This document shows positions 1-6,923 of a stretch of DNA of 12,727 bases, in pieces. A model generated the notes under the pieces. It was given only the letters and a program-made list of their open reading frames with translations, was not told where the DNA came from and made no database searches. The position numbers were made by a program, and so were the translations under genes. The DNA comes from Lachnospiraceae bacterium. Its GTDB lineage: Bacteria; Bacillota; Clostridia; Lachnospirales; Lachnospiraceae. Every line of letters begins with the position of its first letter. Within the stretch, counting starts at the first letter, position 1. The stretch is from positions 1-12,727 of the forward strand of contig VSNE01000040.1 in assembly GCA_009774155.1 (NCBI GenBank), in the 5' to 3' direction.

Positions 1-24
1 CATTAAGAAACATCTAAAAAAATA

Positions 25-53
25 AAAGAGGCTTATGCCTCTTTCTTTTTTTT
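25..53. terminator. Rho-independent terminator, probably bidirectional
   Basis: A perfect 8-bp stem AAAGAGGC (25-32) / GCCTCTTT (37-44) with a TTAT loop is followed by an uninterrupted T run at 46-53. On the minus strand the same stem is followed by a T-rich tract (the A-rich 13-24), so it could stop transcription in both directions. It presumably ends whatever gene lies left of the window, of which nothing recognisable is visible in 1-24. Confidence 0.8.
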
Positions 54-56
54 GAC

Positions 57-65
57 TGGTATGAT
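57..65 (+). promoter_or_regulatory. Possible extended -10 promoter for thrC
   Basis: TGG-TATGAT fits the TGn-TATnnT extended -10 pattern and would give a start near 72. No good -35 box lies 16-18 bp upstream because that stretch is the terminator stem; the TTGACT at 52-57 is too close to act as its -35. The leader between about 72 and the thrC start holds no riboswitch or attenuator that I recognise. Promoter identity is inferred and weak. Confidence 0.35.
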
Positions 66-166
66 AGAATACACGAAGGCAATGAGCGGCAAAGGATCGG
101 GATATTGCACTGCAGCGGCGCCGGAAGCGGAATCAGGCGCAGTAAAAAGCAAAGGAAAGAGAGACG

Positions 167-1660
167 ATGGAATTGTTATATAAGAGTACAAGAGGCAAGG
201 AAGAAGCGGTAACTGCATCTAAGGCAATTCTTCAGGGGCTGGCAGGGGACGGAGGACTGTTCGTACCGGAGGAGATTCCCGGACTGGATTTGTCTATGGA
301 GCAGCTTGCGGGAATGTCTTATCAGGAGACTGCATATGAGATACTGAAGCTTTTCCTGACAGATTTTACGGAGGAAGAACTGAAATACTGCATTCGCAGC
401 GCATATGATGAAAAATTTGATACGGAGGCTGTCGCTCCTCTGGCCAAGGTGGACGGCGCTTATTATCTGGAGCTGTTTCACGGCGCCACGATCGCATTTA
501 AGGATATGGCTCTTTCGGTTCTTCCGTATCTGATGACCACGGCGGCGAAAAAGAATAACATTCAGAATGAAATTGTGATCCTGACGGCAACCTCCGGAGA
601 TACCGGAAAGGCCGCTCTGGCAGGCTTTGCGGATGTGCCGGGAACAAGGATTATTGTATTTTATCCGAAAAATGGCGTAAGTCCGATTCAGGAGAAGCAG
701 ATGGTGACTCAGAAGGGAGACAATACATTTGTCGTGGGCATTCAGGGCAATTTTGACGATGCCCAGAGCGGCGTGAAGGCCATCTTCGCCGATAAAGCCT
801 TGAAAGAGGAGCTGGACAGGGCAGGATTTCAGCTTTCCAGCGCCAATTCGATTAATATCGGACGTTTGGCGCCTCAGATTGTATATTACGTATATGCCTG
901 CGCAAAGCTTCTGGAGGAAGGTGAGCTGGCGGCTGGCGAGAGAGTGAATGTGGTTGTTCCGACCGGTAATTTCGGAAATATTCTGGCAGCTTATTATGCA
1001 AAGCAGATGGGAGCGCCGATTGGGAAGCTTATATGCGCATCCAATGATAATAAAGTACTGTATGATTTCTTCCAAACCGGGGAATACGACAGAAACCGTC
1101 CGTTTATTCTGACTACCTCCCCTTCTATGGATATTTTAATTTCCAGCAATCTGGAGCGTCTTTTGTACCGCATTGCAGGAGCGGATGCGGAAAAGGATGT
1201 GGAGCTGATGGGTGCTCTTGAAAAAGAGGGGAAATACAGGATTACACAGCAGATGAAAGAGCAGCTTGAGGATTTCTGCGGATATTATGCCACAGAGGAG
1301 GAAGCGGCGGCAGTGATTGCCGGGGTTTATGGGAATACCGGCTATGTAATGGATACTCATACAGCGGTGGCCGCCTGCGCTTATAAAAAATACACAAAGG
1401 AGACGGGGGATGAGACGAAGACCGTGATTGCATCCACCGCAAGCCCTTATAAATTTGCCAGAAGTGTGATGGAAGCCGTGGATGCCGAGAAGTATGGAGG
1501 CATGACGGATTTTGAACTGATTGATGAGCTTTCCAAAATCTCCGGTGTGGAGGTTCCAAAGGCGGTTGAGGAGCTTAGAACAGCGCCGGTGCGTCATAAA
1601 ACAGTGTGCAGGGCGTCGGATATGAAGAAAACAGTCAGAGAATTTCTTGGGGTAGAATAG
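167..1660 (+). CDS. thrC: Threonine synthase
   Basis: PLP-dependent fold-type II enzyme that converts O-phospho-L-homoserine and water to L-threonine and phosphate, the last step of threonine synthesis, in the cytoplasm. The 497-residue protein is the long form (E. coli/yeast type). Its N-terminus has the family signature: STRG at residues 7-10, then AILQGLAGDGGLFVPEE. Lys112 in the AFKDMA motif is the expected PLP Schiff-base lysine. TSGDTGK at 142-148 is the expected glycine-rich phosphate-binding loop, and VPTGNFGNILA matches the second conserved PLP/substrate region. The ATG at 167 follows a purine-rich AAAGGAAAGAGAG. The next gene begins 10 bp after the stop, with its ribosome binding site overlapping the thrC stop codon, so the two are probably one transcript. 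No truncation or frameshift is seen. Family call is secure. Confidence 0.96.
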   Translation: MELLYKSTRGKEEAVTASKAILQGLAGDGGLFVPEEIPGLDLSMEQLAGMSYQETAYEILKLFLTDFTEEELKYCIRSAYDEKFDTEAVAPLAKVDGAYYLELFHGATIAFKDMALSVLPYLMTTAAKKNNIQNEIVILTATSGDTGKAALAGFADVPGTRIIVFYPKNGVSPIQEKQMVTQKGDNTFVVGIQGNFDDAQSGVKAIFADKALKEELDRAGFQLSSANSINIGRLAPQIVYYVYACAKLLEEGELAAGERVNVVVPTGNFGNILAAYYAKQMGAPIGKLICASNDNKVLYDFFQTGEYDRNRPFILTTSPSMDILISSNLERLLYRIAGADAEKDVELMGALEKEGKYRITQQMKEQLEDFCGYYATEEEAAAVIAGVYGNTGYVMDTHTAVAACAYKKYTKETGDETKTVIASTASPYKFARSVMEAVDAEKYGGMTDFELIDELSKISGVEVPKAVEELRTAPVRHKTVCRASDMKKTVREFLGVE

Positions 1661-1670
1661 GAGAATATAG

Positions 1671-2021
1671 ATGGGCTACAATGAACTTTTTAATCTGATT
1701 GATATTTTCGTACTTGCCTTTGGGATTTATGCCCTGTACAGTGCATATGTTCTGCAGAGGGAGGGGAGGATTATCCGTACATTTCTTGTATTTAAGGAAA
1801 CAGATGTGGATGCCTGCAAGGATCTGCAGGGATATGCGAATTTTATGTCGCCCAGGCTTCGGACACTCGGAGGGGTGATGATTGTATATGGAGGAGTATC
1901 CATACTGAATACCTATGTGACCGATATCCATACTCTGTTATGGGTGATGATGGGAGCTTTTTTCCTGGTGCTGGTATGGTATGCTATGGAAGTAAAGCGC
2001 GCCATGAAAAAATACTTTTAA
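1671..2021 (+). CDS. Small three-helix membrane protein, unknown function
   Basis: I do not recognise this 116-residue family. Hydrophobicity by eye suggests three membrane segments at about residues 7-27, 64-82 and 88-106, with a charged stretch (REGRIIRTF, KETDVDACKD) between the first and second and a basic C-terminus (EVKRAMKKYF). There is no signal peptide cleavage motif and no catalytic motif. AGGAG at 1659-1663 overlaps the thrC stop codon and lies 7 nt before the ATG, which supports a real gene co-transcribed with thrC. The stop codon sits directly against the -35 box of the pckA promoter. A role linked to threonine, such as transport, is conceivable from position only; the protein is very small for a transporter and no transporter motif is visible. 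Confidence 0.8.
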   Translation: MGYNELFNLIDIFVLAFGIYALYSAYVLQREGRIIRTFLVFKETDVDACKDLQGYANFMSPRLRTLGGVMIVYGGVSILNTYVTDIHTLLWVMMGAFFLVLVWYAMEVKRAMKKYF

Positions 2022-2022
2022 C

Positions 2023-2050
2023 TTGACTTTTTTTTCACAAAATGTATAAT
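2023..2050 (+). promoter_or_regulatory. pckA promoter (sigma-A type)
   Basis: -35 TTGACT (2023-2028), 16-bp spacer containing a T8 tract, and a perfect -10 TATAAT (2045-2050). The predicted start is near 2057, giving a leader of about 80 nt before pckA. The -35 box begins one base after the stop codon of the preceding gene, and no convincing terminator separates them. Confidence 0.8.
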
Positions 2051-2056
2051 GAGACA

Positions 2057-2084
2057 TGACAGGGTTTGACAGGACCTTGACAAG
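2057..2084 (+). promoter_or_regulatory. Three phased TGACARG repeats, candidate operator of pckA
   Basis: TGACAGG at 2057-2063, TGACAGG at 2067-2073 and TGACAAG at 2078-2084 recur at 10 and 11 bp, close to one helical turn. They start at the predicted transcription start. Direct repeats on one DNA face in this position suggest a repressor site acting on pckA. In Bacillus subtilis pckA is repressed by CcpN, but I cannot match these repeats to a known operator. The regulatory role is inference. Confidence 0.35.
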
Positions 2085-2135
2085 CTATCATATTGAGTAC
2101 ATAACAATATTTAATAACATAAGGAGGACACAATC

Positions 2136-3842
2136 ATGTCAACAAAAGCTTATTATCCGCTTAGTGAAATCGGCAAGGATAAGCCAGGTTTCTCAAAAAC
2201 TCGTTCTATCATTGAAGCAGCATTCTATGGTAATAACGTAGTGAAGGTGAATACTTTAAAGGAAGCTTATGAGTTAGCAAAAAATTCTCCGGGAACGATT
2301 GTAACGGATATGCCTGTTTACAGAGGAGAGGAGTTCGGTCTTGAAAAGGACGCAAAGGTTCTTTTGTTCAATGACGGCGCAGTTACCGGACGGTATGCGG
2401 CAGCCCGCCGTATTAAAGGCGAACCAGGCGTAGACGAAGTAAAGCTTGATAAAATCGTTATGGACGCTGTATATGAGACCCGCTGGAAAACGATGTATCA
2501 TGCAACCTGCTTTGTAGGTCTTGATCCGGAATTTATGGTAAAGGCTCATCTTCTGATTCCGGAAGGAGAGGAAAATCTTCTCTACAACTGGATGATTAAC
2601 TTCCAGTATATGTCTGACGAATATGTAAAAATGTATAAAAATTCCAAGCCGGTTGGCGATGGAAAAGAGCCGGATATTTATATTTTCTCCGATCCCCAGT
2701 GGGCGCCTCACGAAGCTCCGGATCTGGACTACAGCTGCTTAAGCGATCCGCTGACTCTGTGCTATTTTGATACGAATCAGAACTGCGCGGCAATTCTTGG
2801 TATGAAATATTTCGGTGAGCACAAGAAAGGCACCCTGACTATGGCATGGGCGCTGGCTAACAGAAACGGCTATGCGAGCTGCCACGGCGGACAGAAGGAA
2901 TATACTTTACCGGATGGAAGCAAATATGTGGCATCCGTATTCGGTCTGTCCGGGTCCGGCAAATCTACTCTGACTCATGCAAAACACGGCGGAAAATATC
3001 CGATCACGGTTCTTCATGACGATGCGTTTATTATTAATACGGAAACCTGTTCTTCTGTAGCTCTTGAGCCGACTTATTTTGACAAGACTGCAGATTACCC
3101 GACCGGATGCTCGGATAACCAGTATCTGCTGTCTGCACAGAACTGTTCCGCTACGCTGGATGAGAACGGCAAAATTCAGCTTGTAACCGAAGATATCAGA
3201 AACGGCAACGGCCGCGCAATCAAATCTAAGCTGTGGTCTCCGAACCGCGTAGATAAGATTGACGCTCCTGTAAACGCAATCTTCTGGATTATGAAAGACC
3301 CGACCATTCCGCCGGTAGTAAAACTGAAGGGCGCTGCTCTGGCATCTGTGATGGGCGCGACTCTGGCTACCAAGACATCCACCGCGGAGCGTGTAGCTGC
3401 AGGTACGGATTTAAATGCGCTTCGTATTGTGCCTTATGCAAATCCGTTCAGAACCTATCCTCTTGTTCATGACTATGAGAAATTCAAAAAGCTTGTAGAG
3501 GAGAAAAACGTAGACTGCTATATTGTCAACACCGGAGATTTCATGGGACAGAAGGTAAAACCTGCCGATACTCTTGGAATTCTTGAAACTATCGTAGAAG
3601 GAAAGGCTTCCTTTGAAAAATGGGGACCATTTGAAGATATCGAGATTATGAATGACTGGTCAGGAAAGACCGGAGACTTCACTCCGAATCTGCAGGATGC
3701 TGACTATGTTGCAGCGCTGAAGAACGCTATGCAGAACCGTGTGGACGCAGTTGCCAAGTTCTCTACTGCTAAGGGCGGTTATGACAAGCTTCCGGATGAG
3801 GCTCTTGCGGCTCTTCAGAAGCTGGTTGATGAATTGGCTTAA
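2136..3842 (+). CDS. pckA: Phosphoenolpyruvate carboxykinase (ATP)
   Basis: Interconverts oxaloacetate + ATP and PEP + CO2 + ADP in the cytoplasm. In anaerobes it can run in either the gluconeogenic or the PEP-carboxylating, ATP-yielding direction. The P-loop (kinase-1a) is GLSGSGKST at residues 270-278, and the metal-binding kinase-2 motif is LHDDAF with Asp295-Asp296. TGR at 84-86 corresponds to the substrate-arginine region, and IVNTGDFMG (Asn465 onward) to the adenine-binding LVNTGWNG region of E. coli PckA. The sequence is divergent: SGSGKST replaces SGTGKTT, the residues after TGR do not match SPKDK, and at 568 residues it is longer than the usual 530-540. A strong AAGGAGG (2121-2127) sits 8 nt before the ATG. 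It has its own promoter and terminator, so it is probably monocistronic. Confidence 0.93.
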   Translation: MSTKAYYPLSEIGKDKPGFSKTRSIIEAAFYGNNVVKVNTLKEAYELAKNSPGTIVTDMPVYRGEEFGLEKDAKVLLFNDGAVTGRYAAARRIKGEPGVDEVKLDKIVMDAVYETRWKTMYHATCFVGLDPEFMVKAHLLIPEGEENLLYNWMINFQYMSDEYVKMYKNSKPVGDGKEPDIYIFSDPQWAPHEAPDLDYSCLSDPLTLCYFDTNQNCAAILGMKYFGEHKKGTLTMAWALANRNGYASCHGGQKEYTLPDGSKYVASVFGLSGSGKSTLTHAKHGGKYPITVLHDDAFIINTETCSSVALEPTYFDKTADYPTGCSDNQYLLSAQNCSATLDENGKIQLVTEDIRNGNGRAIKSKLWSPNRVDKIDAPVNAIFWIMKDPTIPPVVKLKGAALASVMGATLATKTSTAERVAAGTDLNALRIVPYANPFRTYPLVHDYEKFKKLVEEKNVDCYIVNTGDFMGQKVKPADTLGILETIVEGKASFEKWGPFEDIEIMNDWSGKTGDFTPNLQDADYVAALKNAMQNRVDAVAKFSTAKGGYDKLPDEALAALQKLVDELA

Positions 3843-3862
3843 TATTTTTCAGATAACCTTAA

Positions 3863-3891
3863 GGGGCGTCGTATTTTGCGGCGCTCTTTTT
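3863..3891 (+). terminator. Rho-independent terminator of pckA
   Basis: GGGGCGTCG (3863-3871) pairs with CGGCGCTCT (3879-3887), 9 bp including G-U pairs, around a TATTTTG loop, followed by T4 (3888-3891). It starts 20 bp after the pckA stop codon. Confidence 0.82.
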
Positions 3892-4090
3892 ATATGCTTT
3901 GGACGCTGGCGGGCAGGAAGAGCCGGGTCCCTGATCGATGGCATAAATCAGTACAAAGAGACATACAATGAAGCATGGAAAATGGATATTACAGATATAT
4001 TCGGATAGCCAGGATTCGGCAGCGAGAATCAGATATTTGTCGGTTTTTCCAGAAATTTGAAAAAATGGAATAAGTTTTTGTGCACTATAG
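3892..4090. other. Intergenic stretch with no recognisable gene
   Basis: About 200 bases between the pckA terminator and the 6S RNA promoter. I see no ORF with a ribosome binding site and no recognisable RNA. The last 40 bases are AT-rich (TTTTTCC, AAAAAATGGAATAAG, TTTTTG) and could act as an UP-like element for the downstream promoter. Confidence 0.5.
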
Positions 4091-4119
4091 TTGTCAAACT
4101 TAAGAAAATAGGTTATACT
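4091..4119 (+). promoter_or_regulatory. Promoter of the 6S RNA gene
   Basis: -35 TTGTCA (4091-4096), exact 17-bp spacer, -10 TATACT (4114-4119). The start is predicted near 4126, a few bases before the closing stem of the RNA. This is one of the best promoter matches in the window, and there is no ribosome binding site or ORF directly after it. Confidence 0.8.
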
Positions 4120-4125
4120 AGAGTT

Positions 4126-4305
4126 ACAAATTTCCTGGGGTGTTCGATAACCCTGCTATTTTGAACCTACATTTACGTTCATGGGATTCCAATATCGCAA
4201 ACGGGATGTCATGCCTCCATCCGCAAGGATGCCAGTGGAAGGCTGAGCGTTTGTTGAGGTTACCCACCTAGCTTTGGCTAGGCGTCAAAATACAGGAACG
4301 GCACT
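4126..4305 (+). ncRNA. ssrS: 6S RNA (SsrS)
   Basis: 6S RNA binds the housekeeping RNA polymerase holoenzyme by imitating an open promoter and lowers transcription when nutrients are scarce. The visible signs are a closing stem TTCCTG (4132-4137) / CAGGAA (4293-4298), and the 5' segment CCTGGGGTGTTCGATAACC facing the 3' segment GAGGTTACCCACC, with a large unpaired central region between. A 3' hairpin CCTAGC-TTT-GGCTAGG follows immediately. The length of about 175-180 nt and this arrangement fit Firmicute 6S RNAs. It has its own promoter and a downstream terminator, and all reading frames are short here. The 3' end is uncertain: processing near 4300 or termination near 4357. A covariance-model match to Rfam 6S would settle it; the call rests on recognised sequence and layout. 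Confidence 0.82.
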
Positions 4306-4323
4306 TTGGGAAACAGAGGATAC

Positions 4324-4357
4324 CGGGTATTGCAGAAAATGCAATGCCCGTTTTTTT
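4324..4357 (+). terminator. Rho-independent terminator after 6S RNA
   Basis: CGGGTATTGC (4324-4333) pairs with GCAATGCCCG (4341-4350) over 10 bp with one G-U pair, loop AGAAAAT, then T7 (4351-4357). It closes the 6S RNA unit and separates it from the SpoIID-type gene. Confidence 0.85.
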
Positions 4358-4429
4358 CGCAGGTAACAAAGTCCGGCATAGGGCAGTGCTCCCGGACACA
4401 ATACAGGGGAGAAAGCTGGGAAGGAGGGG

Positions 4430-5743
4430 ATGAATTTGTATCAGAGACGGTTGAAGCAGAAGGCGATGCTACTGATATGCATGCTGTTTTTTCTGCTGAT
4501 TCTGATGATTCGGAATTCGGACACAGATTCTGAAGAGGAGGCTCCGAATGAAGCGCAGAAACTGGTGATTCCGGAAGAGGAGGAGACACCGGCGCCTGAC
4601 GAGGTATGGGAACTGCCGGGAGCCAATGCGGTCATTCGGGTTTTGCTTTTGGGAGACGGAGGAGGCATTTATCATAAGAATAAGGAGCTGGATAAGGAAT
4701 ATCCCGGGGAGCTTCAATATTACGAAGAAGCTCAGGGCTGGGTGATTATTAATGAGGTGCCGCTGGAGGAATATTTGTGCCGGGTAGTGCCCAGTGAGAT
4801 GCCGTCAGGCTATGCGGCAGAGGCCCTGAAGGCGCAGGCAGTCTGTGCCAGAACCTATGCCGTATGGCAGATGCAGGAGTATGCTTATCCGGAATATAAA
4901 GCGCATGTGAATGACAGTGTTTCCTATCAGGTATATAACAATGTGGAGAGTCAGGAGGAAACGAGGCAGGCAGTGGAGAATACCGCAGGACAGATTATGC
5001 TGTATGGGGACGGACCTGTAAAAGCATATTATTTCGCCACCTCCTGCGGAAGCACGACAGATGAAAATATATGGGAAAAGGGAGATCGGAACCAGACTCC
5101 GTACATAGCGGGCAGACGGGTAGGAACATCAGAGACTGTCCGGGATTTGACAGATGAGAAGGTCTTTGCGAAATTTATTAAGAAAAAGCATGCCGGTGAT
5201 CTGGAAATTGCAGAGCCCTGGTATCGGTGGAGCTGTTATGTGCCGCTTGGGCAGATACAAAAGAATGTAGAGAAGTGGATTCAAATAAGGGCTGCACGAA
5301 CCGGGGACGGCATTCTGTTAAAGGATGGAGAAAATTATGTGTGGCCGGATGCGGATACGATAGGAGAGGTTCAGGAGGCGGAGATTACAAAGAGAAATAC
5401 CGGAGGCGCAGTGCAGGAAATGGTGATTACGGGAAAAGAAGGGACTCTGAAAATAAAGTATGAATATAATATTCGTTTGATGCTCGGCATTCCGGGGGAA
5501 AAGATTCAGAAAAATGATGGAAATGAGAGCGAAGGCGGAAATTTACTGTCCAGCGGATACTTTGTCCTGGAACCGGTAGAAAAGGACGGGAAACTTGACG
5601 GATATCAGGTGTATGGAGGAGGACTGGGCCATGGAGCCGGAATTAGCCAGAACGGAGCGCGGATTCTGGCAGAACAGGGATACAGGTATGATGAGATACT
5701 GAAATATTTTTATAAGGGAATCCGTCTTGCCAGATTGGAATAA
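4430..5743 (+). CDS. SpoIID/LytB-domain protein (SpoIID-like lytic transglycosylase)
   Basis: 437-residue membrane-anchored protein. Residues 13-27 (MLLICMLFFLLILMI) form a signal anchor, followed by an acidic linker rich in Glu and Pro. The SpoIID domain covers roughly 60-435: VINEVPLEEYL, then VVPSEMP, where Glu123 corresponds to the catalytic glutamate of Bacillus SpoIID, then ALKAQAVCARTYA, YFATSCGSTTDEN, and the C-terminal GHGAGISQNGA at 400-410. SpoIID cleaves glycan strands of peptidoglycan during engulfment in sporulation; SpoIID-like paralogues act elsewhere in the wall, so the exact process is open. At 437 residues it is longer than B. subtilis SpoIID (about 340) because of insertions around residues 290-390. 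AGGAGG (4422-4427) is only 2 nt from the ATG; a TTG at codon 3 (4436) would have the ideal 8-nt spacing. No promoter was identified between the 6S terminator and the start. Confidence 0.88.
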   Translation: MNLYQRRLKQKAMLLICMLFFLLILMIRNSDTDSEEEAPNEAQKLVIPEEEETPAPDEVWELPGANAVIRVLLLGDGGGIYHKNKELDKEYPGELQYYEEAQGWVIINEVPLEEYLCRVVPSEMPSGYAAEALKAQAVCARTYAVWQMQEYAYPEYKAHVNDSVSYQVYNNVESQEETRQAVENTAGQIMLYGDGPVKAYYFATSCGSTTDENIWEKGDRNQTPYIAGRRVGTSETVRDLTDEKVFAKFIKKKHAGDLEIAEPWYRWSCYVPLGQIQKNVEKWIQIRAARTGDGILLKDGENYVWPDADTIGEVQEAEITKRNTGGAVQEMVITGKEGTLKIKYEYNIRLMLGIPGEKIQKNDGNESEGGNLLSSGYFVLEPVEKDGKLDGYQVYGGGLGHGAGISQNGARILAEQGYRYDEILKYFYKGIRLARLE

Positions 5744-5755
5744 AAAGGTTATGAT
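5727..5755 (+). promoter_or_regulatory. Possible promoter for the BrkB-type gene
   Basis: TTGCCA (5727-5732), 17-bp spacer and TATGAT (5750-5755) overlap the last codons of the SpoIID-type gene. They would start transcription near 5762, about 30 bases before the next ATG. It fits sigma-A spacing, but co-transcription from upstream is equally possible because there is no terminator in the 47-bp gap. Confidence 0.45.
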
Positions 5756-5790
5756 ATTACTTTAAAAAGGAAAAAGGATGGGCCGGAAGC

Positions 5791-6609
5791 ATGATTCGTT
5801 GGATTGCAGCAGCATGGGACATGAAAAAGGATATGGAAAAATGCCACGTAGGAGCATATGCGGCCCAGTCTTCTTATTTTATCATACTTTCTTTTCTGCC
5901 CCTGATTATTATGCTCCTGTCTCTGATACAGTTTACCGGCATCGGAAAGGGAGATTTATACAGTCTGATCCGGGATTTTGTGCCGATCGGTTTTCAGAGC
6001 TGGCTTTTGGGGATTATTGATGAAATGTACAGCCGTACCCTTGCCACGGTTTCTATTTCGGCGATTGTGACGGCATGGTCTGCAGGGAAAAGCTTTATGG
6101 CATTAAACAGAGGAATGAATTCCATCTGCAAGGTGGAAAAAAGTCCCAATTATATTTTAATGCGTCTTAGAGGAGCTGTTTTTGCGCTGCTGTTCGTGGC
6201 CCTGATTGTAGCAACCCTGTTATTGGTGGTGTTTGGTACTTCGATTCATGAACTGTTTGCAAAATATTTTCCGTTTATTGCCATATTTACGAGAATTATT
6301 CTCTCTTTTCGTCTGGTGCTGATGCTGGCGTTGTTCATTCTTTTTTTTGCGTTGCTTTATATGGTGCTTCCGAACCGGAAATCGGGGTTTTCCGAACAGC
6401 TTCCGGGAGCTGTCTTTACGGCCGGCGTATGGTATCTGTTTTCCTTTGGCTTTTCTATTTACATCGAATACAGCCATGCCTTCAATATGTACGGCAGTCT
6501 GACCACAATCGTGCTTTTAATGTTCTGGCTGTATGCGGTAATGTATATTGTACTGATTGGAATGGAAATTAATCAATGGCTGGAGGAGATGAAAGAGGAT
6601 GATTCCTGA
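5791..6609 (+). CDS. YihY/BrkB-family inner membrane protein
   Basis: 272-residue protein with six hydrophobic segments at about residues 28-49, 84-105, 127-149, 170-193, 206-226 and 236-259, the expected topology and length for the YihY/virulence factor BrkB family. Conserved family features include the early AAQSSYFIILSFLPLII segment, TAWSAGKSFMALNRGMN, LPNRK after helix four, LPGAVFTAGVWYLFS, and MYGSLTTIVLLMFWLY in the last helix. The family was once called ribonuclease BN, which was an error; its biochemical role is not settled, and exporter or envelope functions have been proposed. The ribosome binding site is modest (AAGGA about 12 nt upstream). An ATG at 5778 opens only an 80-codon out-of-frame ORF and is not preferred. 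It follows the SpoIID-type gene by 47 bp. Confidence 0.88.
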   Translation: MIRWIAAAWDMKKDMEKCHVGAYAAQSSYFIILSFLPLIIMLLSLIQFTGIGKGDLYSLIRDFVPIGFQSWLLGIIDEMYSRTLATVSISAIVTAWSAGKSFMALNRGMNSICKVEKSPNYILMRLRGAVFALLFVALIVATLLLVVFGTSIHELFAKYFPFIAIFTRIILSFRLVLMLALFILFFALLYMVLPNRKSGFSEQLPGAVFTAGVWYLFSFGFSIYIEYSHAFNMYGSLTTIVLLMFWLYAVMYIVLIGMEINQWLEEMKEDDS

Positions 6610-6641
6610 CACGGGAAAGATGAAAAGATAGAGAAAATAAC

Positions 6642-6669
6642 TTGACTTTAAAAATGTTTGTGTTATAGT
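6642..6669 (+). promoter_or_regulatory. Promoter of the pheST operon
   Basis: -35 TTGACT (6642-6647), 16-bp spacer and -10 TATAGT (6664-6669), with a start predicted near 6676. It lies just upstream of the T-box leader and well placed to drive it. Confidence 0.75.
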
Positions 6670-6675
6670 AAACAT

Positions 6676-6923
6676 TGATATGTGAAATGCAAGGAAGGCG
6701 TCAGTAGCAGTCTGTTTTCCAGCAGAGAGGAGGGGCCGTCGGCTGTAAGCCCGTCCAGGTTCAGACAGAGCTGTGAATTTCCCGCCGGAGCAGCGTTCCT
6801 GAACATAGAGTAGGGAATGACGTAGCCTGCACGTTACGCAGTATGAGCGCCCGGTAAGGATACCGGGAATAAGGGTGGTACCACGGATTATAGCTTCGTC
6901 CCTGTTGGGGGCGGAGCTTTTTT
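6676..6923 (+). promoter_or_regulatory. T-box leader, tRNA-Phe responsive
   Basis: Uncharged tRNA-Phe binds this leader and prevents termination, so pheST is expressed when phenylalanine is short. The stem I base is GGCG (6697-6700) / CGCC (6783-6786). The specifier loop shows the loop-E strands AGTA (6703-6706) and GAA (6775-6777), then T and the codon TTC (6779-6781); reading one base earlier gives TTT, also Phe. The apical part begins with AGAGAGG and contains GGCTGTAAGCC. A perfect stem CCCGGTA/TACCGGG (6850-6867) fits stem III. The T-box AGGGTGGTACCACGG spans 6872-6886, with TGGT (6876-6879) able to pair with an ACCA acceptor end, consistent with tRNA-Phe. Specificity is supported by the two downstream genes. 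Confidence 0.95.
6892..6923 (+). terminator. T-box attenuator terminator
   Basis: AGCTTCGTCCC (6892-6902) pairs with GGGGCGGAGCT (6908-6918) with G-U pairs, loop TGTTG, and the T run spans 6918-6923. It is the conditional terminator of the T-box; the antiterminator formed with the T-box bases is the alternative fold. Confidence 0.9.

Noticed and set aside
176..1075. 299-codon minus-strand ORF opposite thrC
   Set aside because: It is antisense to a well-supported threonine synthase, with no ribosome site and a composition typical of a shadow frame.
2005..2037. Terminator between the small membrane gene and pckA
   Set aside because: TGAAAAAA and TTTTTTCA could pair, but the stem is nearly all A-T with a long loop and overlaps the pckA -35; too weak to call.
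2066..2094. Second pckA promoter from TTGACA at 2066 or 2077
   Set aside because: No -10 hexamer at 16-18 bp resembles TATAAT; the TTGACA strings are better explained as part of the repeat array.
2056..2241. 61-codon ORF starting in the pckA leader
   Set aside because: It starts at the predicted transcription start without a ribosome site and mostly overlaps pckA out of frame.
3739..4008. 89-codon ORF overlapping the end of pckA
   Set aside because: Most of it is pckA in another frame, it runs through the pckA terminator, and it has no ribosome site or recognisable protein features.
5778..6020. 80-codon ORF overlapping the BrkB-type gene
   Set aside because: It is out of frame with a clear six-helix membrane protein whose family motifs are intact.
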